Notes: a model not told the origin generated them from the letters alone. Shown: positions 27,483-37,389, counted from the stretch's first letter. The stretch is DNA of 56,632 bases from Goleter apudmare HA4340-LM2 (GCA_019359495.1 JAHHHF010000111.1:1-56632), one strand, 5' to 3'. Made by a program: numbers and translations.

Positions 27483-28832
27483 TCACCCGGAATTATTAGT
27501 TTTTCTTAAGCGCACCATAAAAAAGCCGTCCATGTCCCGTTGGTGGGGCCAAACTTTCAACCAGCCTTGGGGCGTGGAATAGGTAGAGAAAGGTGACTCC
27601 GCGCTAGGGGGTTCAATTTGCCAATCAGGATGTGCAGCCAGAAAAGCTGAAATCACACCTTCATTTTCGGCTGGGTGTAGTGTACAGGTGGCGTAAACTA
27701 GTACACCACCTTTCTTGACAAATGTTGATATATGTGATATAAGTTCGTTCTGTAACAGAGAAAGCTCTTGGATAGACTCTGGTGTCTGTCGCCAACGAGC
27801 ATCAGCATGACGGTGCAGGGTTCCCAAACCAGAGCATGGTGCATCGAGTAGTACGCGATCGCCAACATTCTCAAACTGTGAGAAATGGCGACTGTCACCA
27901 GTGCAAATTTCTATAGACTGCAAATTTAGCCGTCGTGCATTTGCTTGGAGTTTACGCAGACGAGAAGGAGTGCGATCGCACGCCCAAATTTTTCCCTGAT
28001 CTCCCATTAACTCAGCAATGTGAGTTGTTTTCCCCCCTGGTGCCGCACAAGCATCAATCACTACCTCTCCTGGCTGGGGGTCAAGCACATGACTCACCAA
28101 CTGAGCACTACTATCTTGTACAGTCCACCATCCTTCACTAAAACCAGGGAGTTGAGGAATGGCGCCACTACTACTAATCAAGCGCAAAGCTTGGGGTAAG
28201 TGAGGAACGCGCCGCACCAAAACATCTGCTGATTGTAAAGCCGTTTCCACTACTGCTAAATCACTGCGGAGTGGGTTAATCCGTAGGTCAATTGTTGGTG
28301 ATTGGTTCATCCATACACATAATTGTTCTGTCTCAGCCAAACCCAGTTCTTCTAACCACACTTCCACAATCCAGTCAGGAAAGCTGTGTAAAACCCCCAA
28401 GCGTTCTACAGGGTTTTCTGGTAATTCCAAACAATTATCTTTCCCCCTCTCTTCTGCAAGCCGGAGATATTGCCGCAATAAGCCATTAACAAAACCTGCG
28501 AGTCCTGAAAAACCGTTTTCTTTAGCTAATTGCACAGTAGTGTTGACAGCAGCTGAGGGCGGAATTCGCTCTTGATAGCGCAGTTGATACAAGCCCAAGT
28601 GAATAATACTGCGGAGGTCTGGAGCTTGTTGATGAGATTTCTTGGTGGCGAGTTGGTCAAGGAGGGCATCTAGGGTACGCTGCCTCCTGACGCTACCATA
28701 GACTAAATCTGTTACCAAACGGCGGTCTTGAGCAGGCAAATTCACCTTTTGCAGCACTCGATCTAAGGCAACATCAGCATAAGCCCCTTTGTGGACATCT
28801 CGCAGGGCGATAAAAGCTAGTTGACGGGGCAT
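27483..28832 (-). CDS. rsmB: 16S rRNA (cytosine-967 C5)-methyltransferase RsmB
   Basis: 449 residues. The N-terminal NusB-like RNA-binding domain (about 1-140) has RQLAFIALRDVHKGAYAD, and the C-terminal SAM methyltransferase domain (about 160-440) has VIDACAAPGGKTTHIAEL. The catalytic cysteines of RNA m5C methyltransferases are present: LLDAPCSGLGTL and VYATCTLHPAENE. It modifies C967 of 16S rRNA. Length and order match RsmB/Sun. It lies 56 bases upstream of the TerB gene on the same strand and may be co-transcribed with it. Confidence 0.95.
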   Translation of the reverse strand: MPRQLAFIALRDVHKGAYADVALDRVLQKVNLPAQDRRLVTDLVYGSVRRQRTLDALLDQLATKKSHQQAPDLRSIIHLGLYQLRYQERIPPSAAVNTTVQLAKENGFSGLAGFVNGLLRQYLRLAEERGKDNCLELPENPVERLGVLHSFPDWIVEVWLEELGLAETEQLCVWMNQSPTIDLRINPLRSDLAVVETALQSADVLVRRVPHLPQALRLISSSGAIPQLPGFSEGWWTVQDSSAQLVSHVLDPQPGEVVIDACAAPGGKTTHIAELMGDQGKIWACDRTPSRLRKLQANARRLNLQSIEICTGDSRHFSQFENVGDRVLLDAPCSGLGTLHRHADARWRQTPESIQELSLLQNELISHISTFVKKGGVLVYATCTLHPAENEGVISAFLAAHPDWQIEPPSAESPFSTYSTPQGWLKVWPHQRDMDGFFMVRLRKTNNSG

Positions 28833-28835
28833 CTG

Positions 28836-28870
28836 TTATTTGTTATTTGTCATTTGTCATTTGTTATTTG
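28836..28870. repeat. Heptanucleotide STRR array (TTATTTG/TCATTTG)
   Basis: Five consecutive seven-base units, TTATTTG or TCATTTG, lie immediately upstream of the rsmB start codon. They are typical of Nostocales intergenic DNA. Confidence 0.8.
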
Positions 28871-29001
28871 GTAGAGACATTGCAGTGCAACGTCTTTACA
28901 TTGGGTCAAAATTTTGAATTTTGCGGAAAGTTCTGTAGGCGGGTTTCCCAACCTAGGAAGTGGCTCAACTTTTCAAGACGAATTTTGAATTGATTTGATC
29001 C

Positions 29002-29793
29002 CTATTCCCTAGATATAATTGGCTGCTTTGCCTCTTCACCAAAACCCACAGGGATGAGTAGGTCTTGCCATTGTGACTGAAGTTTAGCATTTTGTGGATC
29101 TTTTTGACGCAGTTGTGCCAGGAGCGTCACGGCATCATGCCAGATGCCATTTTGGTTATAGACAGCAAATTTTTGTAGTGGCTGTGCTATTTTTAGTTGC
29201 TCGGTGGCTACCTGACTCAGACTAACTCGTTTGATCACCCCTTCAACGTACATTGGGGGTAATTGTTGTGTGCGATCGCAGTAAATGGTAAAAAACCAAC
29301 GGTATCGTTTATTCAGTGCCAATGAGGGTGCATTTGCTGACAGAGTAATACCTATGACACCGGGTTGATTTGGTAAAGTCACATCTTGCTGATGGATCGG
29401 GTTTGAGTCTTGATCCTGCAAGACAAATTCTGCCGGATGGTCAGGACTCTGGGAAATTGGTACATAGAACCATAGTGTTGGGCGTTCTGTTGTTGTCAAT
29501 CCCCAAACATTTGTCACTGAAGGCGCTGGTTCAGTATAAGGTACTAGGGCGGCGAGATTAACTGTATCAGCTGGACAAGTCCCGCGCCTGGCTCCGCCAC
29601 GGACACGCCCTCCTGGTGGAGGTTCATCTGGAGGGGGAGGCGGTGGTGTTGGCGGGGTTTTTGCGTTTTGTGCCTGACTAATAATATTTCCAGGGTAGGA
29701 ACTGAGTGGTTTCGGTGTCCCTAGTGTTGAGGTTTGGCTAATCAGTAAACTAGTACAGCCAAGAGTTAATGCTAAAACGTGAGGCAACTTCAT
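29002..29793 (-). CDS. DUF928 secreted protein
   Basis: 263 residues. A signal-like N-terminus (KLPHVLALTLGCTSLLISQ) is followed by a proline-rich linker (TPPPPPPDEPPPGG) and the DUF928 domain (about 80-245: VNLAALVPYT, TERPTLWFYVPIS, NKRYRWFFTIYCD). DUF928 is a cyanobacterial family with a predicted beta-rich envelope domain and no proven function. The ATG at 29793 lies eight bases after the stop of the CHASE2 gene, so the two are translationally close and clearly one operon. The frame can also start at a TTG (29808) that overlaps the upstream gene. Confidence 0.85.
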   Translation of the reverse strand: MKLPHVLALTLGCTSLLISQTSTLGTPKPLSSYPGNIISQAQNAKTPPTPPPPPPDEPPPGGRVRGGARRGTCPADTVNLAALVPYTEPAPSVTNVWGLTTTERPTLWFYVPISQSPDHPAEFVLQDQDSNPIHQQDVTLPNQPGVIGITLSANAPSLALNKRYRWFFTIYCDRTQQLPPMYVEGVIKRVSLSQVATEQLKIAQPLQKFAVYNQNGIWHDAVTLLAQLRQKDPQNAKLQSQWQDLLIPVGFGEEAKQPIISRE

Positions 29794-29801
29794 ATTTTCA
29801 A

Positions 29802-32147
29802 TCAGCAACTCGAAATTTTCTTGATTGATTTAGCATCTAAAGGTGGAAATTCTGCATTTTGTATTGCAGTCACACCAGCAGCCCCAAGCAACGCTAAAAC
29901 TACTGGGATAAAGGGCACCCAAGTACCCCCAATCAGTAATCCAAAACAGCAGAAGTACGCAGCACCAGAGGTGATAATCACTGCCAAAGCTAACCTGAAT
30001 GGGGAAGTCAAACGCCAAACTAAAATTCCCCCTACTAAAGACCAACCGCCAATCCAGATCATCTCTAGCCAAGGCGACCATACCTGCAACAATGGACGCC
30101 CATCCAGGACATGACTGAGGATTTGGCTGACCATGTGTGCCTGTACCATGACTCCTGGCATTTGCTGGTCTAACAGATGACCGTAGGGGGTAGCCCAGTA
30201 GTCTGGGAAATCTCCTTTGGCTGTAACGCCAATCAGAATAATTTTGTTATTGACTGCCTGAGCACGGACAGGATTAGATAAAAACTGTGTGAGCGTTACC
30301 TGTTCGGCTATTTTCCTGGTGGAACGGTAATTGAGCAAGATTTGACCATTAGCATCGATACCTTGATAGCCGCCAGCACGAGGTTTTAGACGCTGTAAAA
30401 CAGTACTGCCAAGTTGCAAATTTTTTTCAGGAGTAAACTTAGCTTGAATTCCTGATGGTTGTAGATAGCGGAATGCCACTTGCATACTGAGTGCATAGGG
30501 GACAGAACACAAAGATCCAGCTTCTTGGTTCATATACATCAGATGACGACGCACAACCCCATCAGGGTCGTGGATAAAGTCACTGAACCCTAGGCGTTCT
30601 GGGGGAATTTCTGGTGGTGGCGCAATACCTCTAGTATTTTCGACTGTATCACTACCTTTACAGACGCCAATCAAATTCTGAGTTTGCTGGAGGCTGAGAA
30701 TTAAATCTTGGTGTTCAGCATGAAAATCGCGGTAGATATCCAAGCCAATGACACGGGGTTGATACTGCTGGAGTTTGTTGAGTAGCTTATGGAGAGATTT
30801 ATCTGAGAGGGAAGTACCTTTTAAGGTCTCACCATTTTGGCGTTGAAATGCTAGGTCAGCATCGTCAATTGTCACCACTAGTAAGCGTGGATCAGGCCCT
30901 TCAGCAGGACGCGATCGCATCATCTGGTCAAAGGCTTGCAGTTCTATACTCTGCAATAGTCCTAGAAATCTGACTGCCATCACTAAAGCAGCGATCGCTA
31001 AACTGGAATATAAAGCTACCCGCAATTGTGGTTTTGTCGTCGCCAGTTTGGTTATTTGTTGTCTTCTAGTCCCCGTCAGTTCTTCCCAAGTGGGCGGTAT
31101 CTGCGCCGGATTTTGGCAAATTACTGGTAGCCAGGTGGCACAAGGAAATTGATCTTCTAGTCCTTGCAGTCGTTCTCGCCCTTGGCGGACTGCTTGGTAT
31201 AAAGATTCACCACCAGCAAAGCCATCGAGAAAATATTTTAAGAACTCGTGAGCAACTTTGTCTGGCACTGGTTCCCGCATGAAGATAATCTGGGGAATTT
31301 GCAAATCAGCCATTTCTCGCGCCAGTCCCAACCCATCACAGGAGTTGAAAATGGCTATTTGTAGTCCCCGTTCAATCGCTTTTTTCAGGGCATACTTTAA
31401 CTCATTGATACTCAGACTATCAGTTTTATTTAAGTAAATTCGCCCACTAGTATCATTGCTATGACTATAACTATGTCCAGCAAAGAACAAGATATCCCAA
31501 TTTTGCCCCCAAAGATGATCAGTCAATTCCTGACGCTGTGGTTCTACCAAAAAGCAGATATTGGCATTCGTATACTTTTGCAGGATAGCTTGGTCAGCTT
31601 GGGTGTCAATGCCTTGGCTATTGCCAACTATTGCCAAAATATTGACCAATTGGTTGGAGGTGGGCGGCTTGTGGTGGCGATCGTAAGTCGATGATGACAA
31701 GCCAATTTCCGCCTTAGGATAGCGTTCTAATAAATCCCAGAGATGCCAAGGTAATCGTTGCAATTGGCTATTTTCAGCTTGCAAAATTACCCGCACTTCG
31801 TCGGTGGGTAATAATCTTTCTAACCATTTCTCCCGGAGGGGACGAAATTCTTCTGTTTTCAGCCAGGTGTTAAAGCGTGCCCGCAAAATATGAGATGTGT
31901 TGTGGCAATCTCGTGTCATTGACACATTTGTCACCTGCACCTTCTCAGCATCTAGACGATAAGAGTTACCCAAACGTCGGTAACTAGACTGCCAGTGGCT
32001 GTAATAAAGGGGCATTTCAGGACACGGAGGGAGCTTTCCTGTAATTTCTGTTGTGGGGCGATCGCCTTCTTCACCAATTTGGAGGGTAATAGCAAACCCT
32101 TCCTCAAAACTACCAACTGCAAATTTTAATACTACTAATTTACCCAT
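29802..32147 (-). CDS. CHAT-CHASE2 membrane protein
   Basis: 781 residues. The N-terminal half is a caspase-like CHAT domain with the His/Cys dyad in FFAGHSYS (H225) and FNSCDGLG (C270). One membrane helix follows (VALYSSLAIAALVMAVRFL), then an extracytoplasmic CHASE2 sensor domain (IELQAFDQMMRSRP, VVTIDDADL, VIGLDIYRDF, about 410-680), and three C-terminal membrane helices. The layout suggests an envelope signal received by CHASE2 and passed to a cytoplasmic protease-like domain; substrate and trigger are unknown. ATG 32147 is preferred to GTG 32156. It is followed directly by DUF928 and preceded by DUF1822, all on the same strand. Confidence 0.88.
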   Translation of the reverse strand: MGKLVVLKFAVGSFEEGFAITLQIGEEGDRPTTEITGKLPPCPEMPLYYSHWQSSYRRLGNSYRLDAEKVQVTNVSMTRDCHNTSHILRARFNTWLKTEEFRPLREKWLERLLPTDEVRVILQAENSQLQRLPWHLWDLLERYPKAEIGLSSSTYDRHHKPPTSNQLVNILAIVGNSQGIDTQADQAILQKYTNANICFLVEPQRQELTDHLWGQNWDILFFAGHSYSHSNDTSGRIYLNKTDSLSINELKYALKKAIERGLQIAIFNSCDGLGLAREMADLQIPQIIFMREPVPDKVAHEFLKYFLDGFAGGESLYQAVRQGRERLQGLEDQFPCATWLPVICQNPAQIPPTWEELTGTRRQQITKLATTKPQLRVALYSSLAIAALVMAVRFLGLLQSIELQAFDQMMRSRPAEGPDPRLLVVTIDDADLAFQRQNGETLKGTSLSDKSLHKLLNKLQQYQPRVIGLDIYRDFHAEHQDLILSLQQTQNLIGVCKGSDTVENTRGIAPPPEIPPERLGFSDFIHDPDGVVRRHLMYMNQEAGSLCSVPYALSMQVAFRYLQPSGIQAKFTPEKNLQLGSTVLQRLKPRAGGYQGIDANGQILLNYRSTRKIAEQVTLTQFLSNPVRAQAVNNKIILIGVTAKGDFPDYWATPYGHLLDQQMPGVMVQAHMVSQILSHVLDGRPLLQVWSPWLEMIWIGGWSLVGGILVWRLTSPFRLALAVIITSGAAYFCCFGLLIGGTWVPFIPVVLALLGAAGVTAIQNAEFPPLDAKSIKKISSC

Positions 32148-32203
32148 GACTGTCACTGCCCTCTAAGTAGAGCGTTGTCGATAAAGCTAACTAATGAGGG
32201 TCG

Positions 32204-32238
32204 TTATTTGTTATTTGTTATTTGTTATTTTTCATTTG
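32204..32238. repeat. Heptanucleotide STRR array (TTATTTG)
   Basis: Five near-identical seven-base units (TTATTTG three times, TTATTTT, TCATTTG) lie in the gap between the CHASE2 and DUF1822 genes. Confidence 0.75.
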
Positions 32239-32425
32239 TCAGAATTTTGGTTGTGTTTACACTTCGTAACATATTTGGATTGATGATCGCCGACTTACTG
32301 AGTTTAAGACACTAACTAAACTAAGGACTTGACAATAAAAGACTTTTAAGTTGTCATATACTGCTGCACGTTCCTCTTGGGTTGAGCGTAGCCGAAGTCT
32401 TCCCTTTGATCAATAACGACAAACT

Positions 32426-33379
32426 TCAAATTACAAACTGTTCTGTAATACTGGTGTCATTCAATGCTACCTTAACACCAAAGAGTTCTTTAGAATCGCC
32501 TCTAAATTGCAATTGAATGTAATTATCTGCACTTCTAGCTTGGGCTTCCAAAAATACTGCACCTGATTCATCTAAAACTGTCAGTTGTATTCCTTGTGGT
32601 AGATAGATTTGACTACCAGTAGGATGTAGTTGCAGACGTACACCAGTTTTTTGGTCAGCTTCCGGGTGAATTTCCACAATTAACATTACGGGTTGGTTGG
32701 CAATTTGGATACCCAAATCAATCAGTTTTGCCCGTTTAGTCAGTGCTGGTAGCTGGTTGAAAGTTTCATGAGAGCGAAACCCATAGGCTGGTTCCATGTC
32801 TTGGGAATTCCACAACGCTTCGACAGTCTGCCAGCCAGACTCAAATATATCAATAAACCACTGACTTAAATTCACCCGTGCCGTTACTGGTGATTGTCTG
32901 AGTTGTGCGAGATAATCGATCAATGCTTCTGGCGATCGCAATTGACTTAAAGGCACTTCTTCAGTCACCACACTGGTCACAAAACCCAAAAGCTTTGCTT
33001 CCTGGAGTGATTGATCAATTTGCACTACTAGATAACCCACTCGTTCTTCCCAGGTTTCGGGAGGTACGGTAAATACCTGCTGATGAACACCTACAGGGCG
33101 ACACTCCAGACGCCCAATTGAGGGTACATCCAGGTCAGCCACATCAGCACAAAGACGGATCAGAGGATTCCAACTGTCACTGGCTCGCAGGTTAGTTGGA
33201 ATGTCCATCATTTGCAAGTAGTCATTCACCACCCACACCGCTAGGCTATTCAAGCGGACTTGCTCTGCTTTTTCAGGAGTCACCTGCTGGTTAGCAAATT
33301 GTTGAGCTATATTCCTTGCTGCTTGGGCGATTGGTAAAGGTACAGCGAAATCGTCCAGCTGATAGGTGGCGTTAGTCAT
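32426..33379 (-). CDS. DUF1822 family protein
   Basis: 317 residues with the DUF1822 pattern: N-terminal helices (IAQAARNIAQQFANQQ, RLNSLAVWVVNDYLQMM), then the beta-rich part (GRLECRPVG, GYLVVQIDQSLQEAKLLGFV) and a C-terminal immunoglobulin-like or beta domain (VRLQLHPTGSQIYLPQGIQL). The family is confined largely to cyanobacteria and lies next to CHAT, CHASE2 and sigma-factor genes. No enzyme motif is visible. I infer a cytoplasmic partner of the CHAT proteins. Confidence 0.85.
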   Translation of the reverse strand: MTNATYQLDDFAVPLPIAQAARNIAQQFANQQVTPEKAEQVRLNSLAVWVVNDYLQMMDIPTNLRASDSWNPLIRLCADVADLDVPSIGRLECRPVGVHQQVFTVPPETWEERVGYLVVQIDQSLQEAKLLGFVTSVVTEEVPLSQLRSPEALIDYLAQLRQSPVTARVNLSQWFIDIFESGWQTVEALWNSQDMEPAYGFRSHETFNQLPALTKRAKLIDLGIQIANQPVMLIVEIHPEADQKTGVRLQLHPTGSQIYLPQGIQLTVLDESGAVFLEAQARSADNYIQLQFRGDSKELFGVKVALNDTSITEQFVI

Positions 33380-33589
33380 AAATTTAGTTCCAAATTATCA
33401 ATGCTGCTGTGTACATATCGCCCGCATTGATTAAATTTATGCCATTTTTTTGGAGAATAGGGAATAGAAAATGACGCCTAATGTGAATTAGGCTTAAATT
33501 GGTAGCAGCTGATGATCAACCGCATGGTGGCAAAAAATTAATGACGTCCGACTGGTTGCTATCTTGACTGATGCAGTTGCGATCGCACT

Positions 33590-33673
33590 TTTCCCCGTGG
33601 AGAATATAGAGCTTTAATCAACTCAGTGTTACGTCGTTACATCGAAAGTCATGGCGAAGAGTCAGCAGTATGA
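33590..33673 (+). pseudogene. C-terminal fragment of a BrnA/CopG-like antitoxin
   Basis: 28 codons read FPRGEYRALINSVLRRYIES and then HGEESAV before a TGA. The G-Y-x-x-x-I-N-x-x-L-R-x-Y-I-E pattern is the ribbon-helix-helix C-terminus of BrnA-type antitoxins. Upstream sequence loses similarity at a HIP1 octamer. Only the tail survives and no toxin gene is adjacent. Confidence 0.35.
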
Positions 33674-33780
33674 TCAGTATTTATCTGTAGAGCGATCGCC
33701 TCAAGACTCTCAATATACAAGCGCTTGACTTTTAAGACAGTCGCTACATTTAATCCAATATCTTAGCTGTCTCAGTCGAG

Positions 33781-33957
33781 TACTAGCGTGGCAAGACTAA
33801 AATAGTGCATTAATAAACCGCAGAGGCGCAGCGAAAAGTCTTGCTACGCGTCAGCGTTCCGCAGGAAGGTCGGGTTTCTGGCTCAACTTTTCAAAACAGA
33901 GTAAACAGAGAAAGAAGAAGAAATTTATTGCATCATTTTAGTCGTGTCAGTCCAGTA
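33781..33957. mobile_element. MITE-like element with imperfect terminal inverted repeats
   Basis: The left end TACTAGCGTGGCAAGACTAA and the reverse complement of the right end (TACTGGACTGACACGACTAA) match over about 30 bases, including ACTAAAATRRTGCA. The 177-base element has no coding capacity. A copy of its left end occurs at 8945-8970. It lies just upstream of the disrupted Uma2 gene. Confidence 0.55.
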
Positions 33958-34009
33958 CGGTAAAATAGAGATTTAGTTTGGATCTGCCACAGCTATAGGT
34001 AAGCCCAAA

Positions 34010-34705
34010 ATGGTACAAATACCATCTAAAGCATTGACATTGGAGGAGTTTCTGGAGTTGCCGGAAACAAAACCCGCGAATGAATATATTGATGGTCAAA
34101 TTATTCAAAAACCGATGCCACAAGGAAAACACAGTGCAATTCAAGGAGAATTTGTACCTGCCATCAACATTATAGTTAAACCTAAACGTATTGCTCGTGC
34201 ATTTCCTGAATTACGTTGTACATTTGGCGGTCGTTCAATTGTTCCTGACATTGTAGTTTTTATTTGGGAACGGATTCCTCGTGATGAAAATGGAGAAGTT
34301 TCTCATACATTTTCCGTTGCCCCAGATTGGACAATTGAAATCTTATCTCCAGACCAAAGCCAAACAAGAGTGACAAAAAATATTCTTAATTGTTTGAAGT
34401 ATGGAACTCAAATGGGTTGGTTGATTGATCCAGATGAGCAAACGGGAGCATCCCAATTTTGCAAAAATAAAATTTGTAGCGGGAGCATCTTGCTCCCTAA
34501 TGTCCAGGAAGCGGGCTAGAAGCCCGCACTACAAAAAAAATAAATTTACACATTTGGGATGCTCCCTGAGCAAACCGTGTTCGTCTATCGTTCTAAACAA
34601 GAAACAGAAGTATTTGATGAGCCTGGTGAGGTTCTTCCTGTGCCACTATTTGCAAGTGAATTGCACCTTACAGTTAAGGATTTGTTTGCTTGGTTGCTGG
34701 AGTAA
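34010..34705 (+). pseudogene. Uma2-family gene split by a MITE
   Basis: The N-terminal part (ALTLEEFLELPETKPANEYI, DGQIIQKPMPQGKHS, VPDIVVFIWERIP, DWTIEILSPDQSQTRV) is a typical Uma2/DUF820 protein up to WLIDPDEQ at about 34442. The frame then enters an inserted element and ends at an artificial stop (34519). The missing C-terminus (TVFVYRSKQETEVF, ASELHLTVKDLFAWLLE) resumes at 34576 and ends at 34705. Removing the 123-bp insert and one copy of its 9-bp duplication restores an uninterrupted frame of about 187 codons. The truncated product keeps the PD and E-x-L nuclease residues, so residual activity cannot be excluded. Confidence 0.9.
34444..34566. mobile_element. 123-bp MITE with 13-bp TIRs and 9-bp target duplication
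   Basis: The ends are perfect inverted repeats GGGAGCATCCCAA (34444-34456) and TTGGGATGCTCCC (34554-34566). The flanking 9-mer TGAGCAAAC is duplicated (34435-34443 and 34567-34575). The interior has two hairpins, GCGGGAGCA...TGCTCCC and GCGGGCT-aga-AGCCCGC, and no coding capacity. It is a non-autonomous element that needs a transposase in trans. Confidence 0.9.
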
Positions 34706-34752
34706 TACCAATTCAAAATTCAAAATACCCTGCCTTAAGCGCAAATTCTCAA

Positions 34753-37389
34753 TTAAAGCCAATTGCCAATCAACACATAGGCAGACCAAAAGCTGGGTGC
34801 GCTGTAGTTAGGATGTTGTATTAATTTGATCTGGGCTTGGCGGAGAGCTTCAGCTTTAGTGATTTTGCCAGTTTTCAAGCTTTGATAAAAAGCACCGACA
34901 AACATGGCTGTGGATTTGTCATCAATATGCCACAGAGATGCTAAGGTACTGCGGGCCCCGGCTTTTACTGCTGCACCAGCGAGGCCGAGTGCTGCACGAT
35001 TGTCTCCAGCTGCTGTTTGACAAGCACTCAAAAATAATAGTTCTAATACCTCTGGTTTGATTAGATCACGACTGCGGATCAAAGTGTCAAATTGCTTGAC
35101 ATTAATCGGGCCATCATCTGCCAAAATATATGTTTTTTCAGCTTGTGAACTAAACTGACCATGAGTGGCTAGATGTACCACATTAAAAGCAACTCGATTA
35201 ATTTTCTCTTCTAGTGCTTTATGGGTAAATTCTTGATCCATCATACTGGTTGTTGATACTCCCGCTTGGGCAATCAGATTCACCTCAGACCGGATAGAAG
35301 GTAAAAATGCCAGGTCGGGAAATCCTGACGGGGGACGAGTTAGTCCGGCAGCCAGTGTCTTGATATCCTGATTTACTATGGGTTTGGGTTTAAGGAGTTG
35401 CAAACCCACACTCAAAGCGATCGCATATTTCTCCACTAAATATTTTTTACCGTCATAAAGCGATGTCATGGGTAAATTACGAAATGCCCCATCTAGTACA
35501 AACACGAGGGTGTTAACTTGACTAGCTTGTAATTGGGCATCAATATCTTTAATTAGCCAGTTATAAATTTGTTGTGACTCCCTTTTCACAGCATTCACAG
35601 ATGCAGGATTCACCAAATGTTTTCGCAGTTGTAGCAGTATTTCTTCTACCTTTGCTTGGGGAATTTTGGTACTGTAATGTTGCAAGGGTTTGTGGGGAAT
35701 TTTGGCAATTACCTGAATTTGATCAGGAAGAATAATTGGATAAAGGATAGCCGTCTGGGGATTATCTTGGTCTACCACCTGATCTAACGGTACACTCTTA
35801 CCTAGTAGACAAGCTTCTCTAAAGAAGTTATCTAATTCTGCCAATTGTAATGCCTCAATCCTCTGGCGTGCCTTGTCTAAAGTTTCTGGATCTGGCTTTT
35901 GGGCTTGGTATTGCAGCAATAACTCTACTGACTGACGATAGACGGGTTCGACATTGTCTCGGAAGTTGAATTGCACATCCTGATTTATTGCTACCAAATC
36001 TTGACGGAGGAACTGGAGAGTTTCTATAGCTCCATCATAGGCAGCGATCGCCGCTTTGATGTCTTTTTGTGCCCAGAGTAGCCTGCCTAACTGCCAATTT
36101 AGCGGATAGACTATATCCCATGCATTACTCGTTTGAGCTAAGATTAATGCCTTTTGGGTAAGTTTTTGTGCCTCTGACCACTGTTTTTGTGTTTCATATA
36201 AACTACCGAGACACCCAAATGCATAAGCCTCTACCTGTTGATCGCCCAAACTACGGGCTTTGGCGATCGCGGTAGTGAATAATTGTTCTGGGTGTAAACT
36301 GCTACTGATTACTCTCAACTCAGGACTCAGGAATTGCTTCAGGCTTTGAGCAAAGTTAATCTGAGCATAAATAGCTGCACGGCTGGTTGGAAGTTGCTCT
36401 ATTTGGGATTGAAGAGATGGTAAAAGAGTTTGCGCCTCTGCTAATTTTTTGTCTGTAATCAGGAGGCTGAAGTGATTGAGTTGCGCTTGGATTTTTGTCA
36501 GTGGTGAGGGGGATGTTTGGACTGTTTGTTGATAATAGGCGATCGCCTGGGATTTTTGCTGTTGTGCGCGGGCGTTGTTACCCAAACTGAAAAGACTAGC
36601 CCCAATCTCTGCACTTGATTGCAGACGTTGGGCAATGACCAAACTTTGCGCTAAGTTAGTGCGGGACTCTTCCAGATCACCCACTACTAATAAGGCATCT
36701 CCGAGCGATCGTAACCCCACAGCCTTAGCGATCGAATCTGGCTGCGATCGCAACTTCTGATTTAGTTCTTTAAGTATTTTTACTGAACGATAATAAAATC
36801 CTTGGCTCCGCCACGCCTGTGCTTGGTTAATTAGCGCTTTCACTACGCCATCAGGATTTTCGGCTCTTTTGTAAATCTCTCCAGCTTCTTCCCAAGTTAT
36901 TAAAGCTGCCTCTGCCTGTCCCATCGATAATTGTAGACCACCGTGGATATCCAAAGCCTTAGCATAAATTAGCTGATTTTGGCTATTTTGTTCTGCTTTA
37001 AGCAACTTCAAGCTTTCTGTAATTGCCTGTTTGGCTTCATTCCATGCACCGAGTTGTTGATAACTCAAAGCTAGATTACTCAATGTCACAGCATGTCTGA
37101 GGTGATCCCCCTGCTTTTTGTACTCTTGGACTGCTTGCTGCAATGTCTGCACTGCTTCAGCAAACCTGCCAGCGTCATACAGCACTTTCCCCTGCTGTAC
37201 CAGAGAAGCATTATTCACATAATGATTAATGGCCAATTGATCTGAGGACTTGACTCCTGGCACCCTTGCCAACACTGGTGAAGCAACGATGCACAGCAAA
37301 GCCATCAGAAAGTAACAACACAAAAGTATCGCTTTACGCCTATAACCTTTGTCCAAATTCAACCAACCAAACCCAATTAATTTATTCAT
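34753..37389 (-). CDS. TPR-CHAT caspase-like protein
   Basis: 878 residues. The N-terminal hydrophobic helix (AILLCCYFLMALLCIVASPVLA) is a signal or anchor. About ten TPR units follow (about 50-480), then a CHAT domain (about 600-878) with the catalytic His in VVHLATHGQFSS (H743) and Cys in LFLSACQTAAGDNRAALG (C790). CHAT is the caspase/separase-related protease clan CD. The TPR part probably recruits substrates. The ATG at 37389 lies 18 bases after the sigma factor stop, so they form one operon. The signal-like helix would place the protein at or beyond the membrane. Confidence 0.9.
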   Translation of the reverse strand: MNKLIGFGWLNLDKGYRRKAILLCCYFLMALLCIVASPVLARVPGVKSSDQLAINHYVNNASLVQQGKVLYDAGRFAEAVQTLQQAVQEYKKQGDHLRHAVTLSNLALSYQQLGAWNEAKQAITESLKLLKAEQNSQNQLIYAKALDIHGGLQLSMGQAEAALITWEEAGEIYKRAENPDGVVKALINQAQAWRSQGFYYRSVKILKELNQKLRSQPDSIAKAVGLRSLGDALLVVGDLEESRTNLAQSLVIAQRLQSSAEIGASLFSLGNNARAQQQKSQAIAYYQQTVQTSPSPLTKIQAQLNHFSLLITDKKLAEAQTLLPSLQSQIEQLPTSRAAIYAQINFAQSLKQFLSPELRVISSSLHPEQLFTTAIAKARSLGDQQVEAYAFGCLGSLYETQKQWSEAQKLTQKALILAQTSNAWDIVYPLNWQLGRLLWAQKDIKAAIAAYDGAIETLQFLRQDLVAINQDVQFNFRDNVEPVYRQSVELLLQYQAQKPDPETLDKARQRIEALQLAELDNFFREACLLGKSVPLDQVVDQDNPQTAILYPIILPDQIQVIAKIPHKPLQHYSTKIPQAKVEEILLQLRKHLVNPASVNAVKRESQQIYNWLIKDIDAQLQASQVNTLVFVLDGAFRNLPMTSLYDGKKYLVEKYAIALSVGLQLLKPKPIVNQDIKTLAAGLTRPPSGFPDLAFLPSIRSEVNLIAQAGVSTTSMMDQEFTHKALEEKINRVAFNVVHLATHGQFSSQAEKTYILADDGPINVKQFDTLIRSRDLIKPEVLELLFLSACQTAAGDNRAALGLAGAAVKAGARSTLASLWHIDDKSTAMFVGAFYQSLKTGKITKAEALRQAQIKLIQHPNYSAPSFWSAYVLIGNWL

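Noticed and set aside
28836-28870. Heptanucleotide repeats as a possible CRISPR array
   Set aside because: Units are seven bases without spacers; they are STRR repeats. No CRISPR repeat-spacer pattern or cas gene was found anywhere in the window.
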